IMG/VR virus record: IMGVR_UViG_3300017527_000084
Location: 1 to 31,510 of that record
Source of the DNA: a virus
Length of the DNA stretch: 31,510 bases
Reading direction: 5' to 3' (one strand)
Shown here: in pieces, positions 16,989 to 24,564 of the stretch
Layout: every line of letters starts with the position of its first letter
Numbering within the stretch: the stretch's first letter is position 1
The notes under the pieces: model-generated
Database searches by the model: none
Told to the model about the DNA's origin: nothing
What the model saw: the letters and a program-made list of their open reading frames with translations, nothing else
Position numbers and translations under genes: made by a program

Positions 16989-17011
16989 GGGGTGGGTTTT
17001 GGACTCACCCC
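16989..17011 (+). terminator. Hairpin after capsid gene
   Basis: GGGGTGGGT (16989-16997) pairs with ACTCACCCC (17003-17011), nine base pairs with one wobble and a 5-nt loop. The following sequence is TTATTATAAA, which is not a proper T-tract, so termination is probably partial. It would give capsid mRNA a stable 3' end while some transcripts continue into the tail-protein gene. Confidence 0.55.
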
Positions 17012-17039
17012 TTATTATAAATAATTAAAAACACACACA

Positions 17040-17564
17040 ATGGCAGATCAAAATTGTACAGCATTGGAAGAGGTTGTAATCGGATGTCCTAGGAATTCGG
17101 GTGGTATCTCTGATATCATAGTTGGTGATATGGAGGATGTTGCTAGTGTTGTTGCAGATGATGCGACATGGGCGTTAACAACGTTCACTGTTGACGTTGC
17201 ACCGATCACTATCAATGTTAAGCGCAGACATTCAGACTATACAGAAGAGGAAACGAACGACTTTGCAAACGGTTCGGTAAAGGTAGCGAGAACAGTTAAC
17301 GCGAAACTACCAAGACGTGAAGCAGCGAAATCAAGATCACTCAAAATCATGGGTGATGGACAAAGATACTTATACACACTTGCGAAAGACTTGAATGGTA
17401 TTTGGTGGTATTTCCCTTATTCACAACTTCAAACAGTTGGTGGTGGTTCTGGTAGAGAACGAGAAGATGGATCGAGTTATGACGTAGTAATGTACGGTGA
17501 AGATTCACAACTTGCATACGAGATACCAACAGCACTTGTTGAAGCAGCGTTGGCAGTATCATAA
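17040..17564 (+). CDS. Probable major tail (tube) protein
   Basis: 174 residues. Compact and beta-rich, with a conserved-looking GCPRNSGGISDIIVGDMEDV near the start and a C-terminal strand pattern (SSYDVVMYGEDSQLAYEI). Size, beta-rich make-up and the place after the capsid, between two hairpins, fit the abundant tail-tube protein of a long-tailed phage. Similar proteins are annotated as structural in Bacteroidota phages. It could alternatively be a head decoration protein. Confidence 0.6.
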   Translation: MADQNCTALEEVVIGCPRNSGGISDIIVGDMEDVASVVADDATWALTTFTVDVAPITINVKRRHSDYTEEETNDFANGSVKVARTVNAKLPRREAAKSRSLKIMGDGQRYLYTLAKDLNGIWWYFPYSQLQTVGGGSGREREDGSSYDVVMYGEDSQLAYEIPTALVEAALAVS

Positions 17565-17588
17565 ACTAACAACAATCTAACATAAATC

Positions 17589-17616
17589 AGGGTGACTTAA
17601 CGGTCGCCCTTTTTTT
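17589..17616 (+). terminator. Rho-independent terminator after tail protein
   Basis: An 8-bp stem, AGGGTGAC (17589-17596) with GTCGCCCT (17603-17610), one T-G wobble, a 6-nt loop and a run of seven T. It ends the capsid/tail-tube transcript. The same GTCGCCCTTTTTT end recurs in the terminator near 23.1 kb. Confidence 0.85.
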
Positions 17617-17638
17617 GTTTTGAAACGTGACTAAATCC

Positions 17639-17983
17639 ATGCACTATACTAGTATGATTAAGGTCGAAAAAGATATAGCCACAGATGTTGCAGTAACGTT
17701 TGCAGAATTGACAACAATATCACCTGTGTACTACTTGATACAAGTAATGAATTACATGGACGAGGTTGTGCAATCAATAACACCCACAGAAACGTCTGGT
17801 TCAATAGAAAGGTATAACTTATTCGAAATCACTTCAACACTACCAGCAGGTGAATACGCATACGAAGCATATCAATCTAGTACGATTAACCCTACCATCA
17901 ATGATGTCGTTGGTGATCCTGTTGAATACGGTCTATTTATAGTAACAACAACGGAAGACGTTGAAGATAACATATATACATGA
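17639..17983 (+). CDS. Conserved phage structural protein
   Basis: 114 residues from ATG 17639; a family-like start, MIKVEKDI, at 17654 would give 109. Related Bacteroidota phage proteins that I recall begin with a similar MIKI/MIRI, so 17654 may be the true start. Beta-rich (YYLIQVMNYMDEV, PAGEYAYEAYQSS). It overlaps the portal gene by 4 nt (ATGA), so the two are co-translated. A small head-tail joint or portal-associated protein is inferred from position. Confidence 0.6.
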   Translation: MHYTSMIKVEKDIATDVAVTFAELTTISPVYYLIQVMNYMDEVVQSITPTETSGSIERYNLFEITSTLPAGEYAYEAYQSSTINPTINDVVGDPVEYGLFIVTTTEDVEDNIYT

Positions 17984-19341
17984 AAATATTTGGAATTAAT
18001 TTTAGCGTACCGAGCAAGTCGCAGGTAGTACGAACAGAACCACAAGCGTACAATACACCGTTCTTGAAAATAGGCAAGGGTAATTTGTCTCTTCCTTACA
18101 TACAGTCCAACACAACAAAGGCTGGTGTAATTTACTTCGGTGATTCAAACCTATTTCCGCAAATACTGAATCAAATGTATTTTACAAGTCCGTTGCATTC
18201 GGCAATTGTTGACTTTACAGGCAATGCAGTGATGGGTGGAGGTGTTACAATTGACCTAAAGGACAAGACAGCTTCGAATGAAGTGGACGCGCGTGTGTTC
18301 ATGTCTAAGATCGGTGGACAAAAGGCGTTCAGATTGTTAGAACGTGATTACTATTTACATCGTCGGTGTCACATGGTTATAAAGTTTTCGACAAGTGGTA
18401 AATTGCTAAAGGCTGAACGTGTTGACCCTTCACAAATTAGATACCGATTCGATGGTAACTATGAGTACTGTGAAGATTGGGCGACATATAGAGGGCGACG
18501 AACGATAAGACCATACAATCCTGCTGGAAACATCGGTGAAGTGCTATACACTAAGCAAGATGAATCACCAGGACAAGATCATTATCCGATACCAGCGTAT
18601 AGTGCAGCGTTGAATTGGTGCTACTTGGACGGCGAACAGTCTCTTTTGCACAAAAGCAACATACAAAACTCGATATTCCCATCGGTTTACATTAGACGAC
18701 CGAAACGATTTAGTAATAAAAAAGAAATTGATGATTTCATTGATGGATTAAAAGGAAATCAAGGTAGTGAGAACGCTGGAAAAGTCGGTGTACTTTCGGG
18801 TGATGGATTCGAAAACACTCCAGAGGTTGTACAAGTAAGTGCGAATAACAATGATAAGCTATTCACCGAGACATCTAAAAGCATACAGGATAATATTTGT
18901 TTCGCTCACAAGATCAACCCGTCAATTATGGGTATCAAAGTGGCTGGTTCACTTGGTAATGCACAAGAACTTGAAATGTCCTACGCTATATGGGAAAAGA
19001 ACGTAGTAATGCCAGAACGTCAAATAATAGAGGAAATTGGAAAGGAACTTCTTCATATCGGTGATGTGGAAGGTACGTTAACAGTGAACGGATACAAATT
19101 ACTCGGTGAAGAAATCTTGGACGATGTGGATACAGTTAATAAAACTGCAGAAGTATTGAGTGCAATGAGTCCACTACTTGCTAACAAGATACTTGAAGCG
19201 ATGACAATCAACCAAATATTGGACTTGGTTGGACTTCCTAAAGTTGAAGATGGTGATAAGCGACCAAGTGAAACATCACCAGGTACAGAGGCTGCGAGAT
19301 TCTCTAAGTTAGTAATGGGACAAGTAAAAATAAAAGAGTAA
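17980..19341 (+). CDS. Portal protein
   Basis: 453 residues, the DNA entry ring at one capsid vertex. The segment LFPQILNQMYFTSPLHSAIV followed by DFTGNAVMGGG, and later AHKINPSIMGIKVAGSLGNA with EMSYAIWEKNVVMPERQII, matches SPP1/HK97-type portal (Phage_portal) sequence, including the characteristic helix before the C-terminal tail. Length is typical of the shorter portal proteins. It lies downstream of the capsid instead of directly after the terminase, a shuffled order. Its start overlaps the gene before it (ATGA). Confidence 0.9.
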   Translation: MKIFGINFSVPSKSQVVRTEPQAYNTPFLKIGKGNLSLPYIQSNTTKAGVIYFGDSNLFPQILNQMYFTSPLHSAIVDFTGNAVMGGGVTIDLKDKTASNEVDARVFMSKIGGQKAFRLLERDYYLHRRCHMVIKFSTSGKLLKAERVDPSQIRYRFDGNYEYCEDWATYRGRRTIRPYNPAGNIGEVLYTKQDESPGQDHYPIPAYSAALNWCYLDGEQSLLHKSNIQNSIFPSVYIRRPKRFSNKKEIDDFIDGLKGNQGSENAGKVGVLSGDGFENTPEVVQVSANNNDKLFTETSKSIQDNICFAHKINPSIMGIKVAGSLGNAQELEMSYAIWEKNVVMPERQIIEEIGKELLHIGDVEGTLTVNGYKLLGEEILDDVDTVNKTAEVLSAMSPLLANKILEAMTINQILDLVGLPKVEDGDKRPSETSPGTEAARFSKLVMGQVKIKE

Positions 19342-19850
19342 TGGCAACAGTTTATTTTGTAACAGAAAACTATATTAAACAGACGACAGCGTTAACAAAG
19401 AACGTTGACGCGAACGAGATAATGCCGTTTATTTCCACAGCTGCACAGACATGGATGCAGTCGATACTGGGTACATACTTCTTCGATGCTTTAGTTGTGA
19501 AGTTTAATGACCAAACATTAAGCGCAGACGAAGAGGTGTTGGTAGCGAAGATTCAACCTGCCGTTGCGTGGAGGGCTGCATCTGATTGTGTATTGGAACT
19601 TACTTACCAACTAAAGAATAAAGGACTACAAAAACAAAGTGGTGACAATTCAGAAGCGGTTGAGCTTAGTGAAATGGGATTCGTCAAAACACATTATGAA
19701 AACAAAGCAGAATTCTTCGAATCGTTCGTGGTGGAATACTTGAAACTCAATAACGACTTGTTCGCAGAGTTCACAGATACGTTGAACAAGTCTGGAGTGA
19801 TTAAACCACAAGACGACGACAATTTTAACAGTGATATTCTATTCGTATGA
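19341..19850 (+). CDS. Head-tail connector protein (DUF6712-like)
   Basis: 169 residues, helical: FVTENYIKQTTALTKNVDAN, EIMPFISTAAQTWMQSIL, an extended helical middle and a C-terminal acidic part (DDDNFNSDILFV). The layout is that of DUF6712-type connector proteins that follow the portal in Bacteroidota phages. It shares a base with the portal stop (TAATG), which favours co-translation. Role: ring or adaptor between portal and tail, by analogy. Confidence 0.7.
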   Translation: MATVYFVTENYIKQTTALTKNVDANEIMPFISTAAQTWMQSILGTYFFDALVVKFNDQTLSADEEVLVAKIQPAVAWRAASDCVLELTYQLKNKGLQKQSGDNSEAVELSEMGFVKTHYENKAEFFESFVVEYLKLNNDLFAEFTDTLNKSGVIKPQDDDNFNSDILFV

Positions 19851-21439
19851 TTTCATATAATGAGATTCTAACAGTAATTGAAACCTTTGTGGATGGTCAC
19901 AAGTTTGACCTTCGTTTTGAAGCAGAGTTTTATGAACAACTCCCGAACCTATCCACAGAAGACTTGGTTTTCCCTATCGTCTTTGTCGAACCCTTAGATG
20001 GTGACACAGGAAACAACACGGATGTAACGGAAATAAATGTGTATTGTCTTGACCGATTACGCAAAGACCGTAAAAACACCAACGATGTAATAAGCGATAC
20101 TAAACAAATACTATCGCAGGACTTGACACGATGGTTGGAGGAAGGACAACAAGACATCGAGATAGATCGAAGTTATCCAGCGACCCCCCACAATAATTAT
20201 CTACTTGATTACACTGCTGGGTGGTCTATGCGTATACGAGTACAGAATGAAAGGATATCTATTTGTGAAGTGCCGTATGAAGGTAGTGAACCGACACCAG
20301 TTGAGTGTGATCCTGTTACCGTTGAGAATTCAGACAGTGATATACTCGGAACACCTGCAAGTGGCTCAACGTTCACTGTGGGCGATTCTGTGATCACTTT
20401 GGATGATTCTGATGGAAATACACTAAACACGACAAATGTACCAGCAGAAGACACGGAAACGATTGTGGCGGGTGATACGAATGTACAAAACAGTGATGGG
20501 TCATATAATGTTGATGTACTTGCGGAAGGTTCATTGGTTGTTCCCGATTTGAATGTATCTAATTCGGACGACTCGTACAGTGTTAATGTACCAGCGACAA
20601 TTGACCACGAAGTACCAGACACATCTGTACGAAGTTATAATAGCTTGATAAATGTCATTGATTCATCATTTTATCCAAGTGCTGTAAATGGACAAGTAAC
20701 AATCGGAGATTCAGAAATCACTTTAAATAGTAGTGCGTTTCTTGATGTTCCTGCAACCGTTACACAGGACATTGAATTACTAGACCAGAACACAGACCCG
20801 ATTGTACCAGATTCGGTTGTTGGTAATGTTATCACGGTAGACATCCCAGAGGGTGGCGCACAATCTACCATGTTAATGGGTACAGGCTTACAAACTTCGT
20901 ACAGAACAGGTGATGATAAAGATATAAATGCAGGGCGTGAAAATGGTAGTTTTTATGTATTATCTAGTAATAACCCGTTTGGAAACACTGACAGGTTTAC
21001 CGATACTTTAGGGGGTCAAACATACGCGAACGATATTGTAATAGATTGGGCGCATAGGGATTACACGGCAGGAACGGTATTAAGTTACTATCGAGTGTTA
21101 AGAGTTGCCACTAGCTGGAATGATGCGATTGATACGGCATTGGCTTTAAGTATTACAGGATTTACAACAGGATGGTATTTGCCAAATATGGTAGAGCTAA
21201 ACAATTTGATACAGGTTTCGACAGATGCAACGGTTATTTTATACCCTCTGAATTATGCACCTTTTAACTTTACAAATAACCTTAATTATTGGACTTCAAC
21301 AACACGACCTATATCAACGCCACAGGCTATTAAGTTCTTTAATAATTCGGCATACGCTAACAATACAGCAGCGAAGACAACAGCAGGTTATTCACACTTT
21401 TACGCAAGGCATACATTATTAACTGAATTAGGACTATAA
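19847..21439 (+). CDS. Tail-terminator-like protein with lectin-like C-terminus
   Basis: 530 residues in three parts. Residues 1-140 (SYNEILTVIETFVDGHKFDL, then NVYCLDRLRKDRKNTNDVIS) look like a neck/tail-terminator protein of Bacteroidota phages. Residues 155-335 are beta repeats with two clear copies of a 22-residue unit (213-234 and 237-258: N-S-D-x-S-Y-x-V-x-V then V-P-D). Residues 343-522 match the DUF1566/Lcl family (GWYLPNMVELNNL, YWTSTTRP, FYARHT), which is related to the C-type-lectin-like fold. The fusion would place a binding domain on the neck or upper tail. Overlap with the connector gene is ATGA. Confidence 0.65.
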   Translation: MISYNEILTVIETFVDGHKFDLRFEAEFYEQLPNLSTEDLVFPIVFVEPLDGDTGNNTDVTEINVYCLDRLRKDRKNTNDVISDTKQILSQDLTRWLEEGQQDIEIDRSYPATPHNNYLLDYTAGWSMRIRVQNERISICEVPYEGSEPTPVECDPVTVENSDSDILGTPASGSTFTVGDSVITLDDSDGNTLNTTNVPAEDTETIVAGDTNVQNSDGSYNVDVLAEGSLVVPDLNVSNSDDSYSVNVPATIDHEVPDTSVRSYNSLINVIDSSFYPSAVNGQVTIGDSEITLNSSAFLDVPATVTQDIELLDQNTDPIVPDSVVGNVITVDIPEGGAQSTMLMGTGLQTSYRTGDDKDINAGRENGSFYVLSSNNPFGNTDRFTDTLGGQTYANDIVIDWAHRDYTAGTVLSYYRVLRVATSWNDAIDTALALSITGFTTGWYLPNMVELNNLIQVSTDATVILYPLNYAPFNFTNNLNYWTSTTRPISTPQAIKFFNNSAYANNTAAKTTAGYSHFYARHTLLTELGL

Positions 21440-21449
21440 ACACAAAACC

Positions 21450-21698
21450 ATGAAATACAAATTTCCATCTTTTGAAACTGTATTTACAGACCCAACAATA
21501 ACTATTAATGGGGAAGTAGGAACGCGAATAAATAACAACGTTCCCGAAGACACGGCATATTGTGATATATTAATCACAACACCACAAACAAGTAACTCTT
21601 CATTCAGATTAGAGGGTTCACCTACACCGATTGATTGGACAATGGAAAGTCTATCAAAGTGGGTAGCACAACAATTGAAACAATACGAAGTTAAATAA
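21450..21698 (+). CDS. Small hypothetical structural protein
   Basis: 82 residues, beta-rich first half (FTDPTITINGEVGTRINN), single helix at the end (SLSKWVAQQLKQYEVK). No known family. It sits between the neck-fibre gene and the holin, with a 10-nt gap upstream and 5 nt downstream. It may be a late structural or lysis-timing protein; function unknown. Confidence 0.55.
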   Translation: MKYKFPSFETVFTDPTITINGEVGTRINNNVPEDTAYCDILITTPQTSNSSFRLEGSPTPIDWTMESLSKWVAQQLKQYEVK

Positions 21699-21703
21699 AC
21701 ACC

Positions 21704-22201
21704 ATGCCACAAAACACAGTTCAATATCACTTTGTACATTACGCATCATTAGTACTTGCGTTCTTTTCACCTATTTATATGCTTATGCTTATTGTAGGGC
21801 TTACCATTTTGTTCGACACGGTTGCTGGTCGATGGTGCGCTAAACACCAAGCGATCAAACAAGGCAAGGAACCACGGTTGGAAGTAACAAGCAATAAGAC
21901 ACGAACAGGTGCGATTAATAAGATCATAATGTACAATCTTACTGTGATCACTTTGTATTTGGTCGATTACTCGATGATCAACGAAGCGGTAATGATGTGG
22001 TTGAAGTCCCCAGTGTTTACATACCTATTAACAAAATTAACTGTGTTGTTCTTAATATGGATTGAATTCGATTCGATAGATGAAAAGTACTACAAAGTGA
22101 AAGGTGTGCGTATAAAGGATAAAATAGGCGTATTCTTTTCGGGTGCAAAAATGATTGTTGAAAAAATCTTTACCTTTAGGAACAAATCAAAAAAAGACTA
22201 A
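21704..22201 (+). CDS. Holin-like membrane protein
   Basis: 165 residues with a hydrophobic helix or hairpin at about 10-40 (LVLAFFSPIYMLMLIVGLTI), a cytoplasmic Lys/Arg-rich loop (RWCAKHQAIKQGKEPRLEV), two further helices (about 72-92 and 103-122) and a basic C-terminal end (FRNKSKKD). Size, three or more helices and its place next to a lysin-type gene fit a Bacteroidota phage holin, which would make holes in the inner membrane at lysis time. Not a canonical lambda holin, so function is by context. Confidence 0.65.
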   Translation: MPQNTVQYHFVHYASLVLAFFSPIYMLMLIVGLTILFDTVAGRWCAKHQAIKQGKEPRLEVTSNKTRTGAINKIIMYNLTVITLYLVDYSMINEAVMMWLKSPVFTYLLTKLTVLFLIWIEFDSIDEKYYKVKGVRIKDKIGVFFSGAKMIVEKIFTFRNKSKKD

Positions 22202-22202
22202 C

Positions 22203-22691
22203 ATGTTATTAGAGTTAAAACGATTCGTTGATGATGGTGATACAACAGGCGGTGCATTGTTCATTAATGGTGTATTTGAATGTTTTATTGTAGAGGACCA
22301 GGAGCAAACAAAAAAAGTGTGGGGTGAAATGCGTGTACCATGTGGAATGTATGATATCACATTTCGAACGGTTGGTGGATTTCACAACCGCTATACAAAT
22401 AAGTTTGGTTCGATGCATAAGGGTATGTTGCAACTAACAAACTGCACACCAACATCTGCATCAAAAATAGTTGTTGGTGATATTCATTTTAAGTATGTAT
22501 TGATCCACATAGGTAATACGGATGATGACACGGCAGGGTGTTTGTTGCCAAACGAAACATTGAACAGTACATCAATGCGTGGTGCAGGATCAACGAACGC
22601 TTACAAACGTATGTATCCAAAGGTTGCCAAAGCAGTTGAAGCAGGTGACAAAGTACGCATACACATCACCGATATTGAAACAGGAATATAA
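22203..22691 (+). CDS. DUF5675-family lysis protein (probable endolysin)
   Basis: 162 residues. The order of conserved parts, ELKRFVDDGDTTGGALFING followed by FECFIVEDQEQ, MRVPCGMYDI, and HIGNTDDDTAGCLLPNE, matches DUF5675, which often sits beside holins in phages of this phylum and is thought to be a peptidoglycan-acting enzyme. Cys in AGCLL, His in IHIGN and the Asp cluster are candidate active-site residues. ATG 22203 is chosen over 22155 because upstream codons lie in the holin gene. Follows the holin by one base, so co-expressed. Confidence 0.75.
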   Translation: MLLELKRFVDDGDTTGGALFINGVFECFIVEDQEQTKKVWGEMRVPCGMYDITFRTVGGFHNRYTNKFGSMHKGMLQLTNCTPTSASKIVVGDIHFKYVLIHIGNTDDDTAGCLLPNETLNSTSMRGAGSTNAYKRMYPKVAKAVEAGDKVRIHITDIETGI

Positions 22692-22705
22692 ACACCAACA
22701 TAATT

Positions 22706-23035
22706 ATGGAAAACAAAGGAGTAAACGCACTGACAATTTTTGTGCAGGAAGGATTTGAACTAATCCACGAAATCAAGGAAAGCAAAAACGACGATGGTAA
22801 GATCAGACTATTCGAATGGATCGGTATAGTAAAAGAATCAACCGATGTATTGAATGCAGTGAGGGATTTAAAGGGCATTGACTTGTCGGATGCAACGGAT
22901 AGTGATATCGCGAACCTTGCAAACTTAATAATGGACAGCATCCAACGTGAAGTGAAATTCACTAGAAACGATGTAATTGATTTATTGAACATTGCAAAGT
23001 CTGTTGTATCAATAACGACACGCAAACGAAAATAA
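22706..23035 (+). CDS. Hypothetical protein at end of late region
   Basis: 109 residues, highly charged and helical with no Cys or membrane part (IFVQEGFELIHEIKESKNDD; ATDSDIANLANLIMDSI). It is the last gene before the regulatory gap and terminators, so it is the last product of the lysis/late transcript. Small helical proteins in this place occur in related phages. Function unknown. Confidence 0.55.
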   Translation: MENKGVNALTIFVQEGFELIHEIKESKNDDGKIRLFEWIGIVKESTDVLNAVRDLKGIDLSDATDSDIANLANLIMDSIQREVKFTRNDVIDLLNIAKSVVSITTRKRK

Positions 23036-23096
23036 TTTGTATATTGCGCCCTTTAGTGGTTCATTCTACATTTTTTTAAAGTTTAGGTAAAAGAAA

Positions 23097-23123
23097 GGGT
23101 AGTCCGTGAGGTCGCCCTTTTTT
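23097..23123 (+). terminator. Terminator after late/lysis genes
   Basis: GGGT (23097-23100) pairs with GCCC (23114-23117), with weaker inner pairs and a T-tract (23118-23123). It is less perfect than the next one but shares the GTCGCCCTTTTTT end with the terminator at 17.6 kb. It closes the transcript of the late genes. Confidence 0.6.
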
Positions 23124-23125
23124 AG

Positions 23126-23133
23126 TATATTTG
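23126..23133 (+). promoter_or_regulatory. TATATTTG promoter after terminator
   Basis: TATATTTG directly follows the first terminator. Transcription from it would begin near 23138-23141 and meet a second terminator about 85 nt later. No good -33 TTG was seen. Confidence 0.4.
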
Positions 23134-23153
23134 TTTTAACAATATTGAAAAGT

Positions 23154-23174
23154 GGTTGACTGAAACGGTTGACT
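23154..23174 (+). repeat. Tandem repeat GGTTGACT, period 13
   Basis: GGTTGACT occurs at 23154-23161 and at 23167-23174, a 13-nt period, slightly more than one turn of DNA. Two copies on one face are a common layout for operator sites. Confidence 0.55.
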
Positions 23175-23193
23175 TATGTATGTCATAACAATA

Positions 23194-23226
23194 AAGGGTA
23201 GATGTTCGTAGCACTACCCTTTTTTA
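23194..23226 (+). terminator. Second rho-independent terminator
   Basis: AAGGGTAG (23194-23201) and CTACCCTT (23214-23221) form a perfect 8-bp stem with a 12-nt loop, then a T-run. Strong terminator that isolates the early genes from the late transcript and from the 23.1-kb promoter. Confidence 0.85.
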
Positions 23227-23256
23227 ATGCCCTATAAATAATATTATAATAATATA

Positions 23257-23287
23257 TTTGTATATGCCATTATTATGATTAGATTTG
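23257..23287 (+). promoter_or_regulatory. Main early promoter (TTTG-N19-TAGATTTG)
   Basis: TTTG at 23257-23260, 19 nt, then TAGATTTG at 23280-23287: exact Bacteroidota spacing and -7 consensus. The leader after it, AACTTTAAAA (23292-23301), is repeated at two other early promoters. The TTTG is itself the end of another TATATTTG (23253-23260), so a second, upstream start is possible. Confidence 0.75.
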
Positions 23288-23310
23288 TATAAACTTTAAA
23301 ACAATAACAG

Positions 23311-23490
23311 ATGGACAACACTAACAAATTGCTGGATGCATTTTTCAATCGTTGTAAGAACGAAACACAAGAAGACAATGTATACACACCACCCGAAGGA
23401 TTAAACGGTCTTAAAATAGCGCATACAACGATGCCTGACAAACCGTATGGATTCAATGAGGTATTCGAAAACACAATCAAATCAAAGTAA
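23311..23490 (+). CDS. Small early hypothetical protein
   Basis: 59 residues, ATG 23311 to TAA. Its start follows a strong promoter and the shared AACTTTAAAA leader, which argues that it is real in spite of its size. N-terminal helix (NKLLDAFFNRCKN), Pro-rich middle (YTPPEGL), then a short part ending FENTIKSK. It is the first gene of the early region, a typical place for a host take-over or inhibitory peptide. No known family. Confidence 0.6.
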   Translation: MDNTNKLLDAFFNRCKNETQEDNVYTPPEGLNGLKIAHTTMPDKPYGFNEVFENTIKSK

Positions 23491-23492
23491 CT

Positions 23493-23828
23493 ATGAATAA
23501 ATTAAATTCTCGCGTAGTATTAACGCACGACGACCCGATAGAAATAACTTCACGAAGTAAGATAATAGACATTCGTGCAGACTACGGAAACAACGAAACA
23601 GAAGTGATTGCATGTGTATATCATGAGTCAGACCAGGCAGCTTTGTCGATTGCCAAACATATTTGTATGATCCCAGACATGGTAGGTGCATTGGAATTAT
23701 TCAAACAGATGCAGAACCATCAAGCGTTGGATGTTGCCGATTTGAGAATGTTATCGGCTAAGTATATCGACAAGATGAATTCAATCAATAAAACATTGTA
23801 CGATGGGGAAGACAACACCAGCGCATAA
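23493..23828 (+). CDS. Hypothetical early protein
   Basis: 111 residues with a mixed fold: beta-rich first part (VVLTHDDPIEITSRSKIIDI), a CVYHESDQAALSIAKHICM segment, then helices. Follows the 59-residue gene by 2 nt and overlaps the next by 26 nt, so it belongs to the early operon. No family recognised; no catalytic motif seen. Confidence 0.55.
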   Translation: MNKLNSRVVLTHDDPIEITSRSKIIDIRADYGNNETEVIACVYHESDQAALSIAKHICMIPDMVGALELFKQMQNHQALDVADLRMLSAKYIDKMNSINKTLYDGEDNTSA

Positions 23829-24090
23829 AATAAGGGCGGTTAATAAAGACCTTGCAACGAATAGGTATAACATATCAGAGATAGCCAAACGAAACGATGT
23901 TGGATATACTGTTGCCCTTCGTTTACATGCTATTTTTATGTGTCGTCCAAAGACACAAGAAGTATCTATGATGTACAACGGTAAGACAGAAGCATATCAA
24001 ACAGAAGACCAAGCACTATCTTGTCCACTCTACAATGCAACCAACAAAGAACTAATTACACCGATTCGAAAGGATTGGAAACTGTATTGA
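23803..24090 (+). CDS. Small HTH-like early protein
   Basis: 95 residues. ATKR-like basic N-terminus (GKTTPAHKIRAVNKDL) then NISEIAKRNDVGYTVALRLH, which resembles a helix-turn-helix (short helix, G in the turn, recognition helix with VAL-R-LH). The second half is short and polar. It overlaps the previous gene in another frame. A possible DNA-binding regulator of the early genes; evidence is a single motif. Confidence 0.45.
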   Translation: MGKTTPAHKIRAVNKDLATNRYNISEIAKRNDVGYTVALRLHAIFMCRPKTQEVSMMYNGKTEAYQTEDQALSCPLYNATNKELITPIRKDWKLY

Positions 24091-24111
24091 TACAACTTTT
24101 AGAGTGTTGTA
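24091..24111. other. Perfect 6-bp inverted repeat
   Basis: TACAAC (24091-24096) and GTTGTA (24106-24111) with a 9-nt spacer, directly after the stop of the HTH-like gene and upstream of the zinc-finger gene. No T-tract on either side, so an operator half-site pair or an mRNA hairpin is more likely than a terminator. Confidence 0.4.
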
Positions 24112-24127
24112 AAACATTTAAAAAAAC

Positions 24128-24562
24128 ATGGAAAAATATAACATAACACAGCATCAAACATCTATTGATATTGATTTTGATAAATTATCAAAAGAACAGA
24201 TAATAATTAGAGCTAAAGAAATTGAAAAAGAAGGAGAAAAAAAGACATGTAAAAGATGTCTAAAACAAAAATTGTTTAACAAGTATAGGTTAAGAACAGA
24301 AAGAAGAGGAGTGAAAGGTATTTATTATGATGCAACGTGTAAAGATTGCCATGCAAGAACAAGAGGAACCAAAGAAATAGGGAAATTGAGTTATGCAAAA
24401 ACTTTATTTGATAAAGGTTTTAGAAGGTGTACGACTTGCAAAGAAACAAAGCCACTAACTGAATACTATGGCAATAAGGCATCACCCACTAAAGTAGATA
24501 ATACGTGTAAAATATGCTCTATTAAAATAACATGTCGGAAATATCACGACTCGAAGAAGTAG
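24128..24562 (+). CDS. Double zinc-finger protein, likely acquired
   Basis: 144 residues with four CxxC pairs: C41/C44, C71/C74, C101/C104, C127/C130, forming two similar modules (TCKRCLKQKLFNKYR...CKDC and RCTTCKETKPLTEYYG...CKIC). The modules are the same type as zinc-binding parts next to HNH/homing endonucleases, but no HNH catalytic residues are visible. Codon use differs from its neighbours: arginine is mostly AGA and lysine AAA, while neighbours favour CGA. Flanked by an inverted repeat and a promoter. Probably a mobile, selfish-type accessory gene or a DNA-binding factor; function unknown. Confidence 0.6.
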   Translation: MEKYNITQHQTSIDIDFDKLSKEQIIIRAKEIEKEGEKKTCKRCLKQKLFNKYRLRTERRGVKGIYYDATCKDCHARTRGTKEIGKLSYAKTLFDKGFRRCTTCKETKPLTEYYGNKASPTKVDNTCKICSIKITCRKYHDSKK

Positions 24563-24564
24563 TA

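Larger units (their letters stand above)
23139..23226 (+). ncRNA. Candidate short RNA between two terminators
   Basis: A roughly 88-nt stretch bounded by a promoter-like TATATTTG and the strong terminator. It contains a tandem repeat (GGTTGACT), a small hairpin (TTATG/CATAA at 23174-23188) and no credible reading frame. Expression is not shown. It could also be just an operator region. Confidence 0.3.

Noticed and set aside
21230-21430. Diversity-generating retroelement variable region
   Set aside because: The lectin-like end resembles target domains, but there is no reverse transcriptase and no second copy of the sequence in this window.
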